Shown piece by piece: positions 35,344 to 43,352 of a DNA stretch of 64,000 nucleotides. The position numbers and the translations under genes are program-made. Every line of letters starts with the position of its first letter. Within the stretch, counting starts at the first letter, position 1. Under the pieces are notes generated by a model. It saw only the letters and a list, made by a program, of their open reading frames with translations, had not been told where the DNA came from and ran no database searches. Origin of the DNA: Marinagarivorans cellulosilyticus (GTDB lineage Bacteria > Pseudomonadota > Gammaproteobacteria > Pseudomonadales > Cellvibrionaceae); assembly GCF_021655555.1 (NCBI RefSeq), contig NZ_AP023086.1, forward strand, positions 4,184,685-4,248,684, written 5' to 3'.

Positions 35344-37449
35344 ATGCTTAGCTTTTTTACCCCGCAACTCAAAATTCAAAAAAACCGTCAGGTTCTACGA
35401 GAAACCGATGAGCGCATGGCAAAGTACAGCCGGCGCGGCCTGATGAGCAACTTTATTATCTTTTTATTGTGCATGGCGGTGGGAACATTTGTCGACATGC
35501 AACCAGGCCTAGCTATAGCGCTGTCAATTGGCCTGCTTATCACAACCCTACTGCGCGGCTATTTACTTTTTCGCTTCGAAGCGCTCTACCCACGAGCACC
35601 TGCACTGTGGCGTACGCGATATTTTTACGCCACATTATTAGGCGCGGCATGGTGGGGGCTGATCGTTGCGATAGAGACACTCATTGTGGGCATCGATCAC
35701 GAAGGCCCACTGCTTTGGTTATACACCATCGTATTTTTCTCTATGACGGCCAATGCCTTCGCCCCCTATAAACAATTTTTAACCGTATACCAATTGCTCG
35801 GCTTAGCGCCCGGCGCACTGTGCTTATTATTTACTGGCGAAATGACCGGCGTTATTTATGCCGTAGTTGTATTCTTCTTTATTTGGCTACTACACCATCA
35901 ATGCGAACAGATTGCCGACAATTACTGGGAGCGTTTAGAGTCCGGCGCCTCGCTCGCCCGCAAAACAGAATCGCTCGAAGAAGAAAAGCGCGATACCCGC
36001 GCCACTGCGCAATTGCATAGAGACTACATGCTATTGCTAAAAAAAGAACTCGAAGAACTCCTCAACACCAAGCGCTCGCCACGCGCCAGCGACACAGCAA
36101 ACATAGGCAAAAGCGATTCAGAAAAACAAAAACAGCAACCCGCATCACCGGCTAAGCGTCCACGCCTACAACAGCTGCACGCCAATGTGAGTGATTTTTA
36201 TCAAATCCTTACCAAAGACATCGACTTTAGCGATTCAACATTTAACCCTAAGGCTTTATTGCAATACATCATCACCCAATACAGCAACGAGACCAGCCAA
36301 AAGAATATTGATATTGAGCTCGTTTTTTCGCCAAACCTACCGCACTTAGTCGTTGGCGATACCCAGCGCCTCACTCAAATTGTGCAAAGCATGATGAATG
36401 CGATTATTAGTCAGCTCGACGAAGGCGCTTTGTTTATTGATGTTGAGTATATCCAAGAAAGGGGCAAAGCCGGAGACCTAAGCATTGCGGCAAATCACCA
36501 ACCCACAGGCCAGCGCACGCTTTTCAATGCGCAACAAGCCACCGGCATTCAACTTAATTTAGAGCTCGCATTAGCGATAGGTTTAGCCGAGGCGCAAGAA
36601 GGCAGCCTTGACATCACCTCAAACAATCAAGGTACGCAACTGCGTTACCGCGCGACTTTCGCCGATAAAACCGAAGGCAATATTGCAACCAGCTTAATTC
36701 CAGCACTTAAAGGCAAACGCATTCTATTGGTACACGAAAATCCTAGGGTTTTAGACTCCAAACGACAAGAGCTCAGTAGGCTTGGACTTACCGTTTCAAC
36801 AGAGACCCTTTTTAAGCGGGGCCTAAGCACCTTACGCTCAGCTATTGATAACAACGCGCCTTTTTCAGCGGTTGTATTCCACAGCCACGCAGATCCAAAA
36901 GCAACGGCAGATTTCAGCCGGACACTGCTCGCCGAAAACGACTGCAAACTAATTCCCCAAATTATTATGGGCTCCGAAAGCGCTCGCCAACTCGACGAAT
37001 TTAGCGAAATTATTGCCAACCCTTATGTTTACTGGATAAACAAACCGGCAGTTATCGATGATTTTAAACTCTGCTTCTGGCAGCTTTACAATCAAGACGA
37101 GCAACGTACTTCACAAGAACAAGAAATGACTGCGATTGTTTCAACCGAAGACGCCAGCACTCTGCAAGAAAGCCTCACCGAAGACGGCCTACCCTGCCAA
37201 ACGTTTACATCGGTGAAAAATTTGCTTAGTACAACCGATAAAAATACCCTTAAGCACGTTATTTTTATCGGCTCAGAACATCGTGATAACGGCGACTATA
37301 ATAAGCTGCGAGAAACATACTCAAATATTTACATCTTGGCTTGCGACACCCCAGAGCAAGTAAAACAACACTTAGAAAGCGGCGCTGATCACGTTTCTAG
37401 CCTAAGCAGCCAAGACAAACTCGCCACCGCGATTAAAGCGCTGGCCTGA
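35344..37449 (+). CDS. Degenerate membrane hybrid histidine kinase-like protein
   Basis: About 701 residues. Five to six membrane helices (about 35-190), a charged helical linker (195-260), then a region with kinase-like order: a dimerisation-helix segment (about 280-300), an ATPase-like part where GDTQRLTQIVQSMMNAI resembles the N-box region, and one or two receiver-like domains. Key residues are missing: no DxGxG box, the GTGLGL box is replaced by ATGIQLNL, and the receiver phospho-acceptor Asp is not at its place (AVVFHSHADP), with VHENP instead of an acidic pair. Probably a signalling pseudokinase. ATG 35344 or GTG 35338 could be the start; neither has a clear ribosome site. Confidence 0.65.
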   Translation: MLSFFTPQLKIQKNRQVLRETDERMAKYSRRGLMSNFIIFLLCMAVGTFVDMQPGLAIALSIGLLITTLLRGYLLFRFEALYPRAPALWRTRYFYATLLGAAWWGLIVAIETLIVGIDHEGPLLWLYTIVFFSMTANAFAPYKQFLTVYQLLGLAPGALCLLFTGEMTGVIYAVVVFFFIWLLHHQCEQIADNYWERLESGASLARKTESLEEEKRDTRATAQLHRDYMLLLKKELEELLNTKRSPRASDTANIGKSDSEKQKQQPASPAKRPRLQQLHANVSDFYQILTKDIDFSDSTFNPKALLQYIITQYSNETSQKNIDIELVFSPNLPHLVVGDTQRLTQIVQSMMNAIISQLDEGALFIDVEYIQERGKAGDLSIAANHQPTGQRTLFNAQQATGIQLNLELALAIGLAEAQEGSLDITSNNQGTQLRYRATFADKTEGNIATSLIPALKGKRILLVHENPRVLDSKRQELSRLGLTVSTETLFKRGLSTLRSAIDNNAPFSAVVFHSHADPKATADFSRTLLAENDCKLIPQIIMGSESARQLDEFSEIIANPYVYWINKPAVIDDFKLCFWQLYNQDEQRTSQEQEMTAIVSTEDASTLQESLTEDGLPCQTFTSVKNLLSTTDKNTLKHVIFIGSEHRDNGDYNKLRETYSNIYILACDTPEQVKQHLESGADHVSSLSSQDKLATAIKALA

Positions 37450-37459
37450 ATTTCAGCGC

Positions 37460-37488
37460 TTGACATAACCCGCCGCCTGCAATAACGT
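37460..37488 (+). promoter_or_regulatory. trpR-trpEG promoter
   Basis: A perfect -35 hexamer TTGACA (37460-37465) with a 17-base spacer to a weak -10 TAACGT (37483-37488). Transcription would start near 37495, at or just before the trpR ATG (37497), which would make the message leaderless or nearly so; no ribosome-binding sequence precedes that ATG. Confidence 0.6.
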
Positions 37489-37504
37489 ACTAGCACATGA
37501 GTAC
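37487..37504 (+). promoter_or_regulatory. Putative TrpR operator overlapping trpR start
   Basis: GTACT, eight bases, AGTAC: the same half-site sequence and spacing (GNACT-N8-AGTNC) as the E. coli trp operator. It overlaps the end of the -10 element and the ATG at 37497, so bound TrpR would block the promoter. This predicts autoregulation of trpR and tryptophan repression of trpE-trpG. Confidence 0.75.
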
Positions 37505-37760
37505 AGAAAAAGCCCATCAGCGATTACAAGCAAAGCTAATCAAGCATCTTATGTCCGCCACCTCAAGCGCGCATATGTCGGATATGCTCGAGGCCCTTCT
37601 AACACCAGGGGAGCTGCAAAACATTGCAACGCGCTTGGAAATCGCACATCTATTAAAGTCCGGCATGACACAACGCGACATAGCAAAGCAGCTAGGCGTT
37701 GGTATTGCCACGGTGACTCGCGGATCGCGCGAGCTAAAAGCCGGAAAATTTAAGGTTTAA
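37497..37760 (+). CDS. trpR: Trp operon repressor
   Basis: 87 residues, a little shorter than E. coli TrpR (108). All-helical DNA-binding protein that needs L-tryptophan as co-repressor. The core is clear: LLTPGELQNIATRLEIAHLL, then the helix-turn-helix MTQRDIAKQLGVGIATVTRG and SRELK. The C-terminus stops soon after the recognition helix, so the last E. coli helix is shortened. It lies two bases upstream of trpE, an arrangement unlike E. coli where trpR is unlinked to trpE. Confidence 0.93.
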   Translation: MSTEKAHQRLQAKLIKHLMSATSSAHMSDMLEALLTPGELQNIATRLEIAHLLKSGMTQRDIAKQLGVGIATVTRGSRELKAGKFKV

Positions 37761-37762
37761 CC

Positions 37763-39148
37763 ATGATTAAAGCCCATGCTATTCCACGTAAACCCCACTA
37801 CATTAGCGTTGACGGCGTTGATGATTTCTTTACGTTGTTCAAAAAGATAGAAAAACATTACTCCACATGTTTTTTCCTCGAGTCCCTTGGCGAAGATAGC
37901 CACATATCTCGCTACTCTGTAATTGGCTTTGCGCCCAAAAAACTGATTTGGGCGCAAGGCAAGACTCTCACGATAAAAAATAGTGACGGCTCTCAAGAAC
38001 AGCACGACAGCGACAACCCCTATTATTTGCTGCGCCAATTAATTCCACAAAATATCTTAGCGCGCAAATACTCCGGCGGATTAACAGGCTACATCGGTTA
38101 CGACGCAATGAATTATTTTGAGCCTTCCTTGAGCATTCAATCGAGCGAGCTGTTTGAAGCCTTTAAATTTGGCCTGTACGAAGATGGCCTAACCCTGGAT
38201 AAAATGACGGGCGAAGTGTCTTACTTCTACTATTCCGACAATCGCATCGATGAAATACAGCAACTTATTAACAGTGAATACGGCGGCGATAAAGCCCTAA
38301 AAATCACTCCCCTTGGCGACACCATGACGCGCGAGGACCACGCCAATGCCGTTGCTAAAGTAAAACAAGATATCGTCGATGGTAAAATTTTTCAGTGTGA
38401 AGTTGGTTTTAAAACGCGCTTTAATATCGAAGGCGACACCATCAACATTTACCAAGCGCTGCGCGAATCTAACCCTTCGCCGCAAATGTATTATTTGAAA
38501 TTTGACGATCAAAAAGTCATTGGCGCCAGCCCAGAATTGCTCTTTCGTTTGCGCCAAGGGGAAATGGAAACTTACCCACTAGCAGGGACAACTAAGCGCG
38601 GCGCCAACGCCAACGAAGACCGCGAGCTAGCCAAAACACTATTAAACGACCCCAAAGAAATTGCCGAACACAACATGCTGGTGGATTTACACCGTAATGA
38701 TATTGGTCGCGTAGCGAAATTTGGCACAGTAAAAGTGCGCAGTTTAATGGACATAAAACGCTTTAGCCATGTACAGCATATTTCCAGTGAAATTGTCGGC
38801 ATTATGGCCGAAGAACACGATATGTTTTCGGCCCTTGCCAGCAACTTCCCTGCAGGCACACTAACGGGCGCACCCAAAATTGAAGCCATGAAAATCATTA
38901 ATACAATAGAAAGCGAGGGGCGCGGCCCTTACGGTGGCGCCGTTGGGCACTTTGGTTTTAATGGCGATTGCACTTTTGCCATTCCTATTCGCACGGTATT
39001 TAGTAAAGGCGAAAACGCCTATGTTCAAACGTGTGGCGGAAACGTATACGATTCAAATGCCGCCGATGAATACCAAGAAATACAGCGAAAGTTCGCCGGC
39101 ACCAACAACGTTTTAAAAATGTTTATCTCGGCGAGCGGAGAAAAATAA
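37763..39148 (+). CDS. trpE: Anthranilate synthase component I
   Basis: 461 residues. Converts chorismate plus ammonia from TrpG to anthranilate. A feedback-site motif near the N-terminus (FFLESLGED, the LLES equivalent with its Ser) argues for tryptophan inhibition and for TrpE rather than PabB. Chorismate-binding motifs: IFQCEVGFKTRF, GASPELLFRL, YPLAGTTKRG, HNMLVDLHRNDIGR, FPAGTLTGAPKIEAM and GGAVGHFGFNG. Shorter than the usual about 500 residues. It starts two bases after trpR and overlaps trpG by one base. Neighbourhood and the operator support a tryptophan role. Confidence 0.93.
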   Translation: MIKAHAIPRKPHYISVDGVDDFFTLFKKIEKHYSTCFFLESLGEDSHISRYSVIGFAPKKLIWAQGKTLTIKNSDGSQEQHDSDNPYYLLRQLIPQNILARKYSGGLTGYIGYDAMNYFEPSLSIQSSELFEAFKFGLYEDGLTLDKMTGEVSYFYYSDNRIDEIQQLINSEYGGDKALKITPLGDTMTREDHANAVAKVKQDIVDGKIFQCEVGFKTRFNIEGDTINIYQALRESNPSPQMYYLKFDDQKVIGASPELLFRLRQGEMETYPLAGTTKRGANANEDRELAKTLLNDPKEIAEHNMLVDLHRNDIGRVAKFGTVKVRSLMDIKRFSHVQHISSEIVGIMAEEHDMFSALASNFPAGTLTGAPKIEAMKIINTIESEGRGPYGGAVGHFGFNGDCTFAIPIRTVFSKGENAYVQTCGGNVYDSNAADEYQEIQRKFAGTNNVLKMFISASGEK

Positions 39149-39810
39149 TGAAAGTTTTAATTATTGATAACTTCGATTCGTTCACTTACAACCTCTACCA
39201 ATATATTGGCGAAATACTCAGCGAAGAGCAGCACAAAAAAACGATCAGCCAATTTTCGATAATGGTGAAACGCAACAACGAGCTAACCATTGATCAGATT
39301 AAAGCTCTAGCGCCCGACCGCATTATTATCTCACCTGGCCCTGGATCACCCGACGACCCCGAATATTTTGGCGTTTGCGCAGAGGTTATAAAATCGCTAG
39401 GTAAAACAACGCCATTACTGGGCGTATGTTTAGGCATGCAAGGTATTGCGCATGTTTTCGGCGGCGATATCGTAAAAGCGCCCCTACCGATGCACGGCAA
39501 AACCAGCGCTATTACGCACTCAGGTGCAGGAGTATTTTTAAATACACCCAATTATATTGAAATAATGCGCTATCACTCACTAATGGCAAAACCGGATACT
39601 TTACCGGCCTGCTTAAAGGTTACCGCGGTAGTGGGGAAACACCCAGTAGACTACTTAAACAATTGCCTTACAGATGCATCCAACTCGGAAGTCGAAGTTA
39701 TGGCGATTCAGCACGACACTTATCCCATTTACGGCATTCAGTACCACCCAGAATCCTTTGCAACCGAAGGCGGGAAAGAGCTAATTAAAAACTTCCTATT
39801 TATTGCCTAA
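39148..39810 (+). CDS. trpG: Anthranilate synthase component II (glutamine amidotransferase)
   Basis: 220 residues. Class I glutaminase that feeds ammonia to TrpE. Oxyanion and nucleophile motifs IIISPGPGSPDDP and LLGVCLGMQGIAHVFGG (Cys94), with the His-Glu pair in YGIQYHPESFATEGG. It is longer than E. coli-type domains because of a 20-25 residue insert near residue 165-185 (DYLNNCLTDASNSEVEV). The ATG overlaps the trpE stop (TAATG). A hairpin follows after five bases. Confidence 0.95.
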   Translation: MKVLIIDNFDSFTYNLYQYIGEILSEEQHKKTISQFSIMVKRNNELTIDQIKALAPDRIIISPGPGSPDDPEYFGVCAEVIKSLGKTTPLLGVCLGMQGIAHVFGGDIVKAPLPMHGKTSAITHSGAGVFLNTPNYIEIMRYHSLMAKPDTLPACLKVTAVVGKHPVDYLNNCLTDASNSEVEVMAIQHDTYPIYGIQYHPESFATEGGKELIKNFLFIA

Positions 39811-39815
39811 TATCG

Positions 39816-39851
39816 CTAAGCAAGGCGCCGACAATAAAGCGCCTTGCTTAG
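39816..39851. terminator. Hairpin between trpG and fliS
   Basis: 13-bp inverted repeat CTAAGCAAGGCGC with its complement and a 10-base loop, lying between the convergent trpG and fliS stops. T runs are short on both strands, so termination is likely but not certain. Confidence 0.7.
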
Positions 39852-39864
39852 TGAGCAATTAACA

Positions 39865-40269
39865 CTAGGCACCTTGGGCTAAATCAGGCACACGCAAATC
39901 CATATTATCCCAACCGCTCTTCACTTCAGATATCAAGCGTCGCGACTCAGTAACCGCCTCTAGCAGTTGCTCTTGGTCGGCTTCAGTGACTGTCAACCGC
40001 TCAATCATATATTCATACAAAGACGCTAAGTTCTGAGCAACTGCGCCGCCGAGCTCAAAGTCTAAACTTTGACGCAAACCATTGATAATGGCTTTTAGCT
40101 TGGCATTTAAAATATCGCGATTTTCATCGTTGCCGGCATGAATCGCCATAATTAAACCACTGGCGCGCTCGATTGCGCCATCCATAAGTAGCGAAATTAC
40201 TTGATGTGACGTCAGTTGTTCCGCTTGTTCTTGCATTACTAAAGCAGCCTTGGTTTGTGCGACAGCCAT
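39865..40269 (-). CDS. fliS: Flagellar export chaperone FliS
   Basis: 134 residues, normal length. FliS binds the C-terminus of newly made flagellin and keeps it unfolded for export. The family pattern is well preserved: a short amphipathic N-terminus with ALVMQEQAEQLTSHQVISLL, then MDGAIERASGLIMAI, AKLKAIINGLRQSLDFELGG and AQNLASLYEYMIERL. GGAGATG precedes the ATG. It is normally encoded next to fliD or flagellin genes, but no other flagellar gene is in this window. Confidence 0.85.
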   Translation of the reverse strand: MAVAQTKAALVMQEQAEQLTSHQVISLLMDGAIERASGLIMAIHAGNDENRDILNAKLKAIINGLRQSLDFELGGAVAQNLASLYEYMIERLTVTEADQEQLLEAVTESRRLISEVKSGWDNMDLRVPDLAQGA

Positions 40270-40412
40270 AAAACATCTCCTGATGTGTTTTTATCAACGG
40301 TGGCAAAAAATTGCCGTTTTTGTTTCGTCAATAAACCTAATGCGAGGAACATGCCACGTTCAACAAGCAAACAATCTGAACATTAAACAAACAAACTGCC
40401 GACTGGCAAGCT

Positions 40413-40976
40413 TTATTCTCGCTGAAAACACATTTCATGTGCGATTTTATCGGCCTGTACTTCACCTACTAACAAAGAAACCAACGTTAAGGCAAACTGC
40501 ATCGCTGCACCAGGCCCCTGACTTGTGATTAATTTGTTATGGATAGATACCGACTCTATCATCGCATGGACGTTATGCTGCTCGAGTATGTGCCTAAATG
40601 CTGGGTAACACGTCGCCGAGGCTCCAGTGATAAAACCATTGGCCGCCAAAACAACTGCCGGTGCCGCACAAATCGCCGCTAGCCATCGCTGAGCGGATAT
40701 TTGATCTGAAATAATATCCAGCAAAGCTTGCGACTTGGCCATATATTCGGCCCCAGGCATTCCCCCAGGAATAACAACCATATCCCAAGGTTTGTTTTGA
40801 CAGTATTCAATGTGGCAATCAGCCACAAGCTCTACGCCGCGCGATGCTGTGACTTTTCTGTCGGCCATTACTGAAGCAACGCAAACCTCAATGCCTGCAC
40901 GCCGCAAGACATCGATAATAATCACCGCTTCCATTTCTTCGCTGCCATCGGCAATCGGAACCAGTACTTTTAACAT
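40413..40976 (-). CDS. DJ-1/YajL-family protein
   Basis: 187 residues, the DJ-1 subfamily size. Flavodoxin-like fold with the reactive Cys103 in LAAICAAPAVV, the conserved Glu16 in DGSEEMEAV and GGMPGAEYM. Members act in oxidative stress and have been proposed to deglycate glyoxal-damaged proteins and nucleotides; that activity is disputed. ATG start. It is divergent from the YkgJ gene by 35 bases. Confidence 0.92.
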   Translation of the reverse strand: MLKVLVPIADGSEEMEAVIIIDVLRRAGIEVCVASVMADRKVTASRGVELVADCHIEYCQNKPWDMVVIPGGMPGAEYMAKSQALLDIISDQISAQRWLAAICAAPAVVLAANGFITGASATCYPAFRHILEQHNVHAMIESVSIHNKLITSQGPGAAMQFALTLVSLLVGEVQADKIAHEMCFQRE

Positions 40977-41011
40977 ACAATACCCCCAATTATTTTCAGT
41001 CGAGAATCACC

Positions 41012-41269
41012 ATGGAATGTAGAGCGCACTGTGGCGCCTGCTGTATTGAACCATCAATACAGCGCCCTTATTTTGGCATGCCTAATGGCAAGCGGGCTGG
41101 AGAAATCTGTACTCACCTTGATTTAGAACATTACCAATGCAAAATTTGGCAAACAACCGATTACCCAGCCGTGTGCCAGGGCTTTAAAGCTGAGCCAGAT
41201 ATTTGTGGTACTTCAAGGGAGGAAGCGATGGAGACTATTCGAATTTTGGAAGTGACAACGCGGGGCTAA
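41012..41269 (+). CDS. YkgJ-family Cys cluster protein
   Basis: 85 residues with eight Cys: CRAHCGACC near the start, then ICTHL, YQCKIW, AVCQGF and DICGT. This is the CxxCxxCC type cluster of the YkgJ family, thought to hold a metal or an iron-sulfur centre. The sequence is complete. No function is proven for the family. Confidence 0.88.
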   Translation: MECRAHCGACCIEPSIQRPYFGMPNGKRAGEICTHLDLEHYQCKIWQTTDYPAVCQGFKAEPDICGTSREEAMETIRILEVTTRG

Positions 41270-41287
41270 TCTCGCAGATTGCCAGCC

Positions 41288-42004
41288 CTACCGCTCTAAT
41301 ACATCTTTAACAAATCGAATACTTAATTTTTTTTGCATTTGCAAACTGGCTGAATCTAATTGATCGAGAATACCAAATAGATCTTTCATTCTGCGTGGCG
41401 CACGCTTAAGAATATAATTGGCCACATCTTTATTCATTTGCATACCACGCGCTTTCGCTCGCATTTGCAAGGCTTTGGCTTTTTCTTCATCGCTAAGGCC
41501 CGCTACGCGATAAATCACACTACCCAATACCCGAGACGCAAGGTCTGGCAAGTCAAAGCCGATCGTTGCGGGGTTGGCATGAGAAGCCATCAATAACCGG
41601 TGACCGTTGTCGCGCAAGCGGTTATAGAGGTGAAAGAACGCCAACTCCCACTGTGCATTACCAGCTATTAATTCGATGTCGTCGACACAAACCAAAGGCG
41701 AAGACTCTAAATTAGCGCATACATCTGCCGGCTTTAAATCGAGCGCATCGCGCAGCGGCAAGTAGGCAATTGGCAGCTGACTATGGTGCGAACAAGCTTG
41801 CACTAAGTGTGTTAAACCACAACCGCTTCGCCCCCAAATAACAAGGCTTAGATCCCCTTGCCCAATGCAAAATTGCTGCAACACTTGGTTGACAAGGTGA
41901 TTCTCTGGCGACACCCAGTAATTTGCAAAGGTGGCATCGTCTTGCAACTGAATGCCCAAACTAAGCTGCTGGGGGGGCTGAGGCTTATTACCTTTAGGGC
42001 GCAC
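41288..42004 (-). CDS. hda: DnaA inactivator Hda
   Basis: About 238 residues. Hda with the sliding clamp triggers ATP hydrolysis by DnaA and so prevents re-initiation. The clamp-binding motif QLSLGI is at the N-terminus (about residue 12), the AAA+ Walker A is the usual degenerate WGRSGCGLTHL, and VCVDDIELI is Walker B. There is no ATG near the N-terminus; GTG at 42004 is chosen, with GAGG nine bases upstream, a TTG eight codons earlier being the alternative. It follows DUF2066 on the same strand, the usual neighbour in Gammaproteobacteria. Confidence 0.9.
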   Translation of the reverse strand: MRPKGNKPQPPQQLSLGIQLQDDATFANYWVSPENHLVNQVLQQFCIGQGDLSLVIWGRSGCGLTHLVQACSHHSQLPIAYLPLRDALDLKPADVCANLESSPLVCVDDIELIAGNAQWELAFFHLYNRLRDNGHRLLMASHANPATIGFDLPDLASRVLGSVIYRVAGLSDEEKAKALQMRAKARGMQMNKDVANYILKRAPRRMKDLFGILDQLDSASLQMQKKLSIRFVKDVLER

Positions 42005-42048
42005 AGCGCTATACCTCAAAAGCAACAAACAAAAGAGCAGCCATTAAA

Positions 42049-43128
42049 CTAACGCCCCAGCCACTGGAATTGCGCTGGCCTACCTGGCGCCCCAAGCATA
42101 GCTTCAGCTTGTAAATCTTCGGGCGGATTCAATAAACGTATTTTGCGATCAAGCGCCAAAGCATCACTTAGCTGCGCCCAAGAGGCCGACAACAAAATAT
42201 GCAGCACCAACTGGTTATCGCGCACTGCCACCAATGCCACCTGCTGAATTAATGGCTGCTTGGCAAGGTAATCTAGCGCACTGTCATAATCTTTATAATC
42301 GCTTACACCATTTAATGTCATCACTTGCAGGTGCTCGTTTTCATCGCTTGCGCTTTGCACAGCGTAACGCTCCGCTAAAAACGCAACGAGCGGATCTACC
42401 CCAACCGCTCCGAGCTCGCTTGCATCAAAAGTGTTGTAGTCATAACTTCTGCGCTCGCCGGCGTGATGAAACTGCCATGTTGCATACCATTGCTGCGCGC
42501 TTGTCTGGCTATAGCGCGCGCTTAACACTGTATTCACATCGTATCGGGTGGAGGCTGCCAATATCGCCTCTTCATCTTGCGCCCATAAATGTTCTTCCGA
42601 TAATAAAATTTGATCGTCTAAATCCCACAACGGCAAAAGTACCGGCAGACCTCGCTCGTTTGCGCGAGCCACTAACGATTTAACCAAAGGATGCTCTGGG
42701 TCAGTAATAATTTGGCGGCCACGCTCAGGTGTATCTTCTATTGCCCAAATCAGCGCTTGTGGACGGTTCATCGGCCAAACGCCTTGGCCGCTTTCTTTTA
42801 ATAATTGCCGCACTTTGCCTGGGTCAAAATCTGCTTTTAGCAGCAGTGCAATGCCTTGCTCTCGCATAGTTTGCGTGGGCTGAATATAACGAAATTGCTG
42901 CACATAACTCCCCGCATTAGCCTGCGCCTTCATGCCTAGCTCTGTTGCTGGTGCATCAAGGCTACCCGAGACTTTAATCAACACATTGGCCATCGCCTGC
43001 ACTAATGCGGTTTTTCGGTCTGCTGTGCTTTGGCTCGCAACGGGAACCTGCGCAGAAAAATACTCTGAGCCAGCCCATGTTGGCGCAGTTAGGGCAAGCA
43101 TTAGCACACCCAAGATTAGTAGCCGCAC
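42049..43128 (-). CDS. DUF2066 periplasmic protein
   Basis: About 359 residues. Signal peptide (LMLALTAPTWA-GSEYF), then the DUF2066 core with DRKTALVQAMANVLIKVSG and YIQPTQ. Found between hda and purM in many Gammaproteobacteria. Predicted periplasmic; role unknown. GTG at 43128 preferred because GGAG is eight bases upstream and it gives a normal leader; a TTG 15 codons earlier would give an unusually long one. Confidence 0.85.
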   Translation of the reverse strand: MRLLILGVLMLALTAPTWAGSEYFSAQVPVASQSTADRKTALVQAMANVLIKVSGSLDAPATELGMKAQANAGSYVQQFRYIQPTQTMREQGIALLLKADFDPGKVRQLLKESGQGVWPMNRPQALIWAIEDTPERGRQIITDPEHPLVKSLVARANERGLPVLLPLWDLDDQILLSEEHLWAQDEEAILAASTRYDVNTVLSARYSQTSAQQWYATWQFHHAGERRSYDYNTFDASELGAVGVDPLVAFLAERYAVQSASDENEHLQVMTLNGVSDYKDYDSALDYLAKQPLIQQVALVAVRDNQLVLHILLSASWAQLSDALALDRKIRLLNPPEDLQAEAMLGAPGRPAQFQWLGR

Positions 43129-43352
43129 TCGGTCGCACTCCGTATGTATAGAAAGGGGCGGCGATTGTAGCAAACCTACGCTAAGGCATATAGCAGCAGT
43201 GCACAGCTAATGCGCCAACCTTATAACTAGGCTAAGCATAAATTTGCAGAAAACAGTTTTTAGGCCGGTAAGGCGTGCGGGCGCTGCGCCATTGCTGGTA
43301 GAATGTCGCGCTTTGCCCGCTGGGCCTCATTCGCAGTATAGAACCGGACAAC

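Noticed and set aside
40270..40412. Sigma-54 or sigma-28 promoter for fliS
   Set aside because: GGCAATTTTTTGCC was considered as a -24/-12 site but GG and GC are nine rather than ten bases apart, and no TAAAG...GCCGATAA pair was found.
43299..43304. TAGAAT as -10 of purM
   Set aside because: No acceptable -35 at 16-18 bases, so it was not annotated as a promoter.
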